DNA from: Microplitis mediator
Taxonomy: Eukaryota; Arthropoda; Insecta; Hymenoptera; Braconidae
NCBI RefSeq assembly: GCF_029852145.1
Contig: NC_079976.1
Span: 7,812,001-7,876,000, forward strand
Direction of reading: 5' to 3'
Length of the DNA: 64,000 nt
In this document: positions 55,785 through 64,000 of the stretch, piece after piece
Layout of the letters: each line of letters opens with the position of its first letter
How positions within the stretch are numbered: the stretch's first letter is position 1
The notes under the pieces: model-generated
What the model saw: the letters and a program-made list of their open reading frames with translations, nothing else
Told to the model about the DNA's origin: nothing
The model's database searches: none
Position numbers and translations under genes: made by a program

Positions 55785-57596
55785 TAAAACGTGTTTATAG
55801 TAACTAATTTATATGAAATATCTTAAAAATTTAATAATCGTTTGTTTTCCTAAATCAAAATTTCAATATCCCCATATAAATCTATATACGTGGCGATAAT
55901 TAAATGAAAAAATTTTTGATGTAAAGTGTGTATGAACATTATAAACGATAATATAAAATTACAAAAATGTAATTACCGAACAACGAAAACGTGATGTCGT
56001 GGTATAGCTACAGAGCAAAAGTGGATATGTAAAAATGGTATGGTAAAAGAGAGTAGTAGAATGAACAACAAAATGTCGACCGCAATTATGTTGTAATTAA
56101 CTTTAAAACAGATGAGTAAGAGAGAGACAGAGAGTAAGCTCGAGTAGAGAGTTGTGAGGTATATATTCGTGGGCCACCGTGGGTAGATGGTGGCACAGGT
56201 GGTTGGGGATTTTTGTATTTAGCGGTTGGCACAGTCAGAACTATACCAATCCAACCCCTACTGTTTCAATGTGTGCACTCACTCGGCCGATGTTTACACG
56301 TTTACACGAGCTGCGTGGCTGCATTATGCATGTTTGTGGTGACAGAAGAGAATTTAAACCAACCTATCCCATCCTATATACATTTTATCGTTTCCATCTA
56401 CTCTTATAGATGCATATACAATATACATATATTTCAATGTTCAAATTATTTCCCGCTATATTTAATCTTTTATATTTTTATCATATATATCATTACATCA
56501 TCGGAATGCGTGTAATGATTCAAATTCCAATTCAATACTCGATTATACACTCATATATATATATAGAAAGTATATATATATATACTTATTAATAGTGGCA
56601 GTATATATTGAATTCTCTGGTTTGAATGAATGAATTCTAGCAGAACGTATATGCAGCATTGAGGAATATTTGGATTGCAGAGAATTCGGGTAAATTGGCA
56701 TGAGGTCGTTGCAGAAACGAATATGAGAAAATATATATATGCATATATATAAATGAATTAAAGGAAAACTTGATATATAGTGTATACATAAATAGATATT
56801 TATATTTATGTAATTAGAGAAGCTAAATTTGGAATTGGTTCGTTGGGAATAGTGAGCCAATGCAAAATCGAGTTGATAATAAACGTCAAATCAAAATGCA
56901 CAATCCCAGCAAATTATTTCGAATATTTCATAATGAGCGGAAAATATCATTATACCTGGTGGCTAGGCGGGCATGAAAGCCCCAAGGGGTAGTCGGGGAT
57001 ATGCCATATATAGAAACAGAGGATGAGTAGATGCATGTCACGACGCATCGACGCACAAACGAAAGTAGTGGGGAAGGTTTATGTGTATATATATTTATTT
57101 GGTCGGTGGAATATGACTAAACCGGGACTGGATGATACAGAGACGGACTGGATGCTGAATTACGTTGGAGATAACGAGTTTAGCTTTGGAATCGCGTTGC
57201 GAACGATCCGTATAACTCCAATAAAATGTATCAATAATTTTGTACGATTGCTGAGGATTCATCAATACTATGGATATGCACATCGGGAATTCACTTCAGT
57301 CCACATTCAAAACGTAAAACAAACATTCAATGTTATTTTATTTAGATTTTTTTCCTGTCTCATTGGGATTATCATTTTTATAAAGTTATGCTTTTATTCA
57401 TTAATTTTATAAAACAATTATCACACGATCTGTTGTATTGTGCAACTGATATGCTCAATTTTACAGTCTCGATTTATTTTTATTGTTTTTGTACAAGAAT
57501 ATGTTTTCATATTTATTCATAAAATTGGTAATTTTTACGTTTTCCAATGAGAAAAATATATGTAACATTAAAGTACTATTTGAATTATTTATTCCA
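55785..57596. other. Intergenic DNA with complex blocks at 56100-56390 and 56940-57320
   Basis: The first block contains GGGTAGATGGTGGCACAGGT and CACGAGCTGCGTGGCTGCAT. The second holds a 129-codon ATG-initiated plus-strand frame (57023-57412) with moderately complex residues in its first 100 codons (PGLDDTETDWMLNYVGDNEF) and no family I recognise. Neither has convincing splice signals; conserved noncoding DNA is as likely. Confidence 0.3.
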
Positions 57597-57731
57597 TTCA
57601 TAGAAAAAATGATTTCTTGGCGCAAGAAATATTTCACACTACAAATTGAAGACAAAAATTTTCTTAGGACTAGAAAAATTTTTTTGGGGCCAGTAAAAAT
57701 TTTTTACGCCTAGATATTCTTGTTTCCTGTG
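57597..57731. mobile_element. CACAGAAAAA-type MITE, left-truncated copy
   Basis: It contains GATTTCTTGGCGCAAGAAAT, AAATTGAAGACAAAAATTTT (also in the 40750 copy) and ends TTGTTTCCTGTG before TA. Confidence 0.6.
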
Positions 57732-57848
57732 TACTAGAAAATTTGCGTCAAAAAAAAATTTGGATTTGACCAGCTTTAAAAGAACGAATTATTACATTCG
57801 GTCCGATTATGAAAAACTCATTTTAACAAACTCAAATTTAACAAACAT

Positions 57849-58295
57849 CCCGAGTCGAAATTTAAATCGTAGATTGATCGTACTAGACGTTGAAAACGTA
57901 AATAAGACTCACGTAATCGTAGATACGACCTTTCACAAATATCTAGCAGTCAGAAGACGAGAAATCAAAATTTCACCAGCTTTTGAAAAATATTTTGAGC
58001 CTTGCAGGAGAACTCTTTGAGTCTCTAACTCTCTTAATTAGCTTACGAGCCATCAGAGTTATCTCTTGCAAGGCTCAAAATATTTTTCAAAAGCTGCTGA
58101 AATTTTTATTTCTCGTCTTCTGACTGTTATATATATTTTTTTGGTATCGAAATGTTTTCAGTATAGTTTAATTTTCGTATTGCAAGTTTTGAAAGGTAGT
58201 GTTTACGATTCGCAAGTCTTATTCGCGTTTTTTTACGTCAAAAATACGTTTTTAACGTCTAGTACGATCATTCCGATTTAAATTTCGACTCAAGA
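57849..58295. mobile_element. Fold-back element, copy 2
   Basis: It begins CCCGAGTCGAAATTTAAATC and ends with the complement. It shares GTAGATTGATCGTAC, GACGTTGAAAACGTAAATA and TCTTGCAAGGCTCAAAATAT with copy 1. The arms are shorter and more diverged. Confidence 0.75.
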
Positions 58296-61200
58296 TGATG
58301 ATTGAGGTATAAACTTACGTAAGAAAACAATTTGCAATACAAAATTTTGAAAAAGTTAATGTTTCAAAAATAGATTTAGTAAAAAAAATTCCAGGGATCC
58401 GATTTTGACCGGTCAAATACTCCCCATTAATGAATAAATTTCCCTCAACAGGTTCCGCTTTGACAAACTTTACAAGGTATATTTCTCCAGCAAATTTCCT
58501 AATCGCAGTTTTCGGATGCCCGCGGGCGTTAATACCACCGACCAGTCCTGCACCACAGTCTGCGGTAAGGCTCGGCTTAAATCAATGCATGCGCATCGAA
58601 CTATAGTAAACGGTAACCCCACCATCCATGTATATATATATATATATATACATATACAACTATATATATCCCAATAAAGTTCTCCTGCATCCAACCCAGT
58701 ACCAACACTACCAGCATCACATCATCACTACCACTATCATCAGCATTGCATCTCCATTTCCATCATCATCATCATCATCGTCGTCATCGTGATCGTCATT
58801 TTCTCTCTAGAATCACCATCTCTCACCAACTCTCACTCTCTTTGTGCATACCAAAATTACCATCACATCATTGACACGAGCTCACACTCAATAAACCCAG
58901 AGTAGTATAGAAGCATCATCGTCATCATGATCATGGCAACTCAATTCAGAATGACTAATACATCTTGAACAACAGTATGTAATTCAAACCCAGAATCAAG
59001 TATCAAGACATTGGACAACTCACTGATTACTAATACCAATTTAGACATTCATCTATGCCCATCCACTTCCGATACCCATATACTCCTTCAAAAGCCGCCC
59101 CTTCTTAACAACTATTCCTCTATTCTATTCTATACTCTTTAGCATACGACACACACACATACACACACGTGCACATACAACGTATCAGTAAATAGTCTGA
59201 ATTCAAGCCAACCACAAGAACAAGAGAGACCAAATCAATGGATAAAGACATCAGTAGACATATATATCATATCTATATATCGTAGGATACCCAACATGTG
59301 CGCAATAAACTTGCGTAGGTGCACTCGGTCATACAACATGGATTTCTACTCACACAAAGCTAACGCTGGCCTCTGCCTCCGGCCAGAGATATCGTTAGCA
59401 TGCCTTGCTAATCACGGACTCGATAATAATACCGTGATTGATAGGACGAACCTCCGCAACCCTCCACTTGTTCCCTCTGCCGTCCAAATATTCTGTCCTC
59501 TTTCTCTTCCTCTTTCACCTTCACCTCTACCGATATATCTATATATTGATGCACATATATATATGCCTATAACTCTTTCTCTCTCAGTCTCCACACTAAC
59601 CCGCAGATACTGCACCCAGGTAATTCTCGTCTCTCCGCGAACCTGCATACAGAGAAACTGTTCCACCCCATAAATGTATATCTATTGCGCCCTCGTGATT
59701 CTCTATTTCTCTCAGTTCACCTCCTCGATTTCATAATGACCTTTCTTTGGCTTCAGCCTTTACTTCTTCTTATTCTTAAATTTTTTACATACTTCATTTT
59801 TAAAATCGCTGCAAAGTATAATCATTTTTATTATCGATTGCCGTATATTTATAGTCATATATATTTAAATATTTTTTTATTCAAATTTTTAAATAAAATG
59901 CATGAATGCATATTAAAAAGTTCTTTGTAGATATAACGGCATTAATAAAAGCCGGATAATTAGCAGGTTTAAAATGGCAGCTCATGTAGTCAATAAAAAT
60001 AACTCAACCGTTCAAGGATTCTCATTGTTTTCCATGGTGCAAAAGTACATGGGTTCTGTAAAGAGTTGCTTCTTTAAACCAGTCATATCAGCGTTCATTT
60101 GCATCAAACACTGTCTCTGTCTCTCCCTCTCTCTCCCTCTCTCAGGGGACACAATAACGTTTACATTACATATATTCTGCATACATATATATCAATCTCT
60201 TGATTTCTCAGCCTTGCTTTATCTTTATTCATCCCTCTCTACATAACTTTAATGTATATAGCTCGCGAGATAGAGATGGTGTTATAGAAAGAGGGGGAAG
60301 AGGAGAAACTATAACTACGCTAGCTATGATACCATTAGCATCGGTGATTAATGTATGCTGCTGGTAGCTGGTGCTTTATGCTAGTAGTCTCCAATATATA
60401 TGATGGTGCTTCACTGAGGTTCTCTTATTTGTATAATATACAGCATGATTGACTGCCGATCGTTCAATTTTAAACGAAAAATTATTTTAATTTTTAATTT
60501 TAATATTGTTATCACTTATATATTATTTATCTACTAATGATTATTATCTCTATTCATAGATATTAATATTTATCATTCATTTGGCTGATGGAGTTTAATT
60601 TTTTAAAACTATTAATTGAATTATTAATATTATTTAATTGCATTCTATGCTGATAAAATTACTACTATGATTATTGGTATTATTATGATTATTAGGATCA
60701 TCGATGACTAAAATTAATAATTCTCGCTAATGAAACTGATAATTATATATTTATTATTTGTAAAAAAATTTATAATTAATTTGATAGTTAATTATTATTT
60801 TTCGATGATTAAAATGACTTTGAATTGTATTAAGTATTTAATTTATCATCTATTAAATTAAATTATTAATTTAATTTAATTGGTAAATATTAGAATAACA
60901 GTATTACTGTATGGGCATTTTCAAGCTTTTCAAAAAAAATTTTGTGTCATTTTTTCGGTTAATTTTTTATAAAATTATTTTCTGGTTAATATCAAGTTAT
61001 CGCAGGAACGGCCATGAAACTTAAGAGATGAACTGGTTGTCAATTTTCTGATGGTGGATGGACGTTAATTGTCTGACAATTTCGCTGCCTTACATCACGA
61101 TTTATATATAGAGGAATATATTGGCCGCATTGCCCGGACTTATGAGCACGCGTGAACTTTTTCTACAAACCGTAACTGAGCATATTTTGACCCGATAAAC

Positions 61201-62024
61201 TGATTTTGATGTTTTTTTTATCGCATTCGACGGTTTTGCACGACTCTTAATGTGAAGCATTAGTGTGCTTTACGATCGAAAAATTTAGTTTGCCTCTTTT
61301 TCGCTACTGTTTTTACTGTTCTACTCTTGTTAGTCCACGGAGCTTGACCAAGTTACACATCATAGGATAGAGAATTTAATCAGGATTAATTTTATTACTT
61401 ATAAAGACCACTTTGATGAATTAAATAACTGAAAAAACATCAAAATGTAAAAAAAAAATTTTCCGGTCAAGCAGTAGAAAATGTGTCTGTAACCCGTAAA
61501 CACAACAACGAGAAAAAAAGCCATGACTTGGATCACTTTTTTTTTTAAAAGATTATTTTAAGGCCGAAGAAGAAGTGTGTCATAAATGGCCATCAAATTC
61601 GGCCCCGTTTAATTATAATTAATAAAAAGAACTCAACTACTTTTATATATCTACATATATGTTTCTTACATATACTTTCGTCACACCAGTCGCACCTGCA
61701 CGAAAAAATACATCTGACTATTTTTCGGAGCGAAATTTGAATTTCTAGTGTAATAGAAAGGAAAAAAAAATTGTCCTTGAAACTTTTATCGTACATTTTT
61801 CTTTTTTTTTTGCAATTGAGCTTTAAGAGTCATGCACTTTTGGGTTTACTAAACTTTTATAGAAATTTTTTTGAAAAACTTTATTTTTGAATATTTTGAA
61901 ATCTATTGAATCAATTGAACTCAAAGATTCATTAAATCTGAATCCAATAAACCCTATCAACAAATCCGATTTCAATCAGCTTATTCGTTCAAAAGTTATG
62001 TTATATTCATGTACATATACATAT
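58296..62024. other. Intergenic DNA with several GC-richer blocks and microsatellites
   Basis: 58490-58620 (GATGCCCGCGGGCGTTAATA), 59300-59480 (CTCTGCCTCCGGCCAGAGAT, with a hairpin AATCACGG/CCGTGATT near 59411-59445) and 60990-61200 (TTGGCCGCATTGCCCGGACT) are complex. There are CATCATCATC and CT-rich runs at 58690-58870 and 60110-60145, and (TA)n at 58627-58650. The 125-codon frame at 59296 dissolves into Ser/Pro/Leu repeats. No gene is called. Confidence 0.3.
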
Positions 62025-62190
62025 ATGTGGTATTCTATGTCCATTTGGAATATCCTCAGAATAGCGCCCTAAGACCTCAAAACGTCGACATCTGATGAAA
62101 ACTCGATTTCCGAAAATCAGAACGAAAACTATAACTTTCCTAATTTTTGAAAAATTTCAAATTTTTTCGGCGGGAAATTCAAAATTTTAA
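62025..62190 (-). mobile_element. ACTTCCCGCT-family fragment
   Basis: The complement reads TTTCCCGCCG, then GAAATCGAGTTTTCATCAGA, GTCGACGTTTTGAGGTCTTA, matching the left part of the 46956 copy. Confidence 0.6.
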
Positions 62191-62909
62191 TATTTTTATA
62201 ACAACTGGAGTCTAGTTATATATGAAAATGATAAACTAAACATATTTATTATACATATATTTAATTTACTCAAATGTCTCATATTTATATCGGACTGCTT
62301 TCCGGAAAAATTAAAATAATAAACTCGCCAAAAATTTAATCTGTAGTAAAATTCGTTATACATAAATAGGACAATATACGATGAAAGAATTACATAAAAC
62401 TGTACAAATATAGAGAACGGCATAGGATATCAGGATCTACTTAAAATAATTAAAATGAGTGAATTTATTTAAAAGAAAAAAGTTTAAAAAAATATATATA
62501 TAAATATGATACTCATCGTTCCACGGGAATATTAAGAGTATAAAGCATAACGAATATATAACCGTGGCTTTGCAGAGCAAATATCATCGACCAATTGCGG
62601 AAGTTACTTCATTTTGATATATGGAGTATATACACATGTATTATATTATATATTCGATCGAGAGAATACTCGATGAATTTGACTTAATATCTTATTAAAT
62701 ATTTTATCAAGTAAAAACCTAACATTAGTCTTCAGGTATGTACTAAAGTTTATTAAATTACTACATAAAAGATAATCGATTTGTCATTAATTTTTAATTA
62801 GATGTAAATGGGCTAACATGAAATATTTATTAACATTATGATGAAAAATTTTTTGTCTATTTTGAGTATAGCACAAAAATATTTTGCATTACTCACCAAA
62901 AAATTTTGA
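62191..62909. other. AT-rich DNA, nothing recognised
   Basis: A short complex patch at 62520-62600 (CGTGGCTTTGCAGAGCAAAT). No gene or clear repeat. Confidence 0.3.
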
Positions 62910-63380
62910 ACTTCCCGCTAAAAAATTGAAAATTTTCGAAAAAAGGGAAGTTAGTAGTTTCGGTTCGATTTTCGAAAATCGAGGTTTCATTAGATCTCAG
63001 CGTTTTGAGGTCCAAGGAAGCTATTCCGACAATTTTCGAATGAACGTCCGGCCATGTGTGTGTAAAATTTTTTTGTCCAACGATTTTTTGGAACAAATCG
63101 ATTGAAAAAAATTTTTCTTTTAGATTTTTTTCGTATAACTCATAAACCACTCGCCCGATTCACCTGAAAATGAAATCAGTTCTCAGTCTAGGTAAGCTCT
63201 TTTGATTGCCACCAATAACGCTCAAATCGATTGATTCGTTCCCAAGATGCTATCGTTCTTCCGGAAGACTTGCCTGATACCCCCGAGGCCTCCAAACATC
63301 CCACGGACGCCTTAGTTTTGATCAGGATCGCCGTCTAAGAAACTATATGGAAATCCTATAGAAAATCTAGATTCAGGGCT
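62910..63380 (+). mobile_element. ACTTCCCGCT-family element, second copy
   Basis: It starts ACTTCCCGCT and shares GGTTCGATTTTCGAAAATCG, AACGTCCGGCC, CGTATAACTCATAAACCACT and TTTGATTGCCACCAA with the 46956 copy. It also carries GATCAGGATCGCCGTC, found in the 13714 fragment. No matching AGCGGGAAGT end is seen, so the right boundary is approximate. Confidence 0.55.
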
Positions 63381-63583
63381 CGGTGCTGAGAAAAAAAATT
63401 TTGTTCTAGGCTTTTAAATTGTCCGATACGTATCTCAAGTACAAATAAACAATCAAAATTATAATCTAAAAAAAAGTCAGGTAATTTTTGGATTTCTTCC
63501 TTTGAAAAGTTTTTTATTTCCCATCATAAGGATTATTGTTACTTATCATACGTTTTTACACACTCCAAATTCCATATGTCAAC
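63381..63583. other. AT-rich DNA between two repeats
   Basis: Nothing recognised between the ACTTCCCGCT element and the hAT-like MITE. Confidence 0.3.
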
Positions 63584-63780
63584 CCATCGAAAGTTAGCAG
63601 ACAATTTTCCAATTTTTTTCTCAACATTGAATTTAAAAAAAAAAAAAAAACTAAAAATATGCACATGTAGAAAATTTTTAAAACTATAGGTGCAATTTAT
63701 TGAAATATTTTTTTTTTTTCAAATTTATCGTTTTTACAAAAATCCAAAAATTATCAGACCTCGGCTGATTTCAGTATCAT
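63584..63780. mobile_element. ATGATACTGAAGTTAGC hAT-like MITE near the right edge
   Basis: It begins with a mutated end (CCATCGAAAGTTAGCAGAC) and finishes GCTGATTTCAGTATCAT. It has the ATATGCACATGTAGAAAATT core. Confidence 0.7.
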
Positions 63781-63815
63781 TAAAAAAATGTTTGATGAGT
63801 GACTAGTGACACCTC

Positions 63816-63843
<28 letters not shown>
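63816..63843. repeat. Poly(A) run of 28
   Basis: An uninterrupted A run just after the hAT-like MITE at the right edge. Confidence 0.9.
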
Positions 63844-63846
<3 letters not shown>

Positions 63847-64000
63847 GTAAAGCAGTTGGATTTTCAAAACTGATGTCGGCTATTTGTTCCTACAGTACCA
63901 AATTTTTTGAGTAAATTTTACTGAAACATTTTTTGCCTTCAGACCAGCGTCCGAGGTAAAAAGATTTTATGAATGAATCAGTTGAAAAAATTTTTTTTTT

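Noticed and set aside
56180..56200. Second CTCF-like site (GTAGATGGTGGCAC)
   Set aside because: An extra T breaks the core spacing; too weak to list.
59296..59673. 125-codon frame with a Cys-containing start
   Set aside because: It dissolves into Ser/Pro/Leu repeats from CT microsatellites, and the reverse strand is equally open.

Overview
The window is very AT-rich eukaryotic DNA with little coding capacity, many microsatellites and a dense layer of short inverted-repeat transposons. The one clear host gene encodes an insect BTB/POZ transcription factor, so this is an insect genome. The repeat landscape suggests a hymenopteran, perhaps a parasitoid wasp. That last step is inference from general impression, not from a diagnostic sequence.

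Host genes. The first coding exon of a bric-a-brac (bab) orthologue lies on the minus strand at 25782-24751. It holds the BTB domain, a polyglutamine run, a basic nuclear-localisation-like cluster and the conserved end of the exon, followed by a consensus splice donor. The DNA-binding part of the protein is not in the window. It must lie beyond the left edge, so positions 1-24750 are probably one long bab intron. A 5'UTR exon (25906-25783) and a CpG-rich block (26431-26890) upstream are candidates for the leader and promoter. About 8 kb further upstream and facing away from bab, 34094-34135 looks like the short first coding exon of a plus-strand gene (14 codons ending at a consensus donor). 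It is preceded by about 3.4 kb of tandemly duplicated leader-like DNA.

Mobile DNA. A 2.06 kb TTAA-flanked element (41005-43065) carries a broken Kolobok/Mutator-like transposase on the minus strand that has lost its catalytic middle. The rest are non-autonomous elements. There are several TA-flanked families, two hAT-like families with 8-bp target duplications, fold-back elements ending in CCCGAGTC, a family ending in ACTTCCCGCT, and a short possibly Mutator-like element carrying the 3' end of an ORF. Many are nested. In several cases another copy in this window preserves the uninterrupted site, so insertion point and target duplication can be read directly.

Layout. 1-2.8 kb: nested TA elements. 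2.8-13 kb: AT-rich intron with a tRNA-like SINE, MITEs and a few GC-richer blocks. 13-17 kb: more MITEs, including a 520-bp insert with 12-bp direct repeats. 17.5 kb: a CTCF-like motif. 20.7-23 kb: two tandem arrays. 24.6-26.9 kb: bab. 27-35 kb: hAT-like MITEs and the tandem leader units. 35-40 kb: AT-rich with fold-back elements. 40.7-43.7 kb: the Kolobok-like element inside another element. 44-64 kb: mostly intergenic DNA with scattered MITEs. I saw no CRISPR array, rRNA gene or functional tRNA, and no recognisable LTR or LINE coding region.
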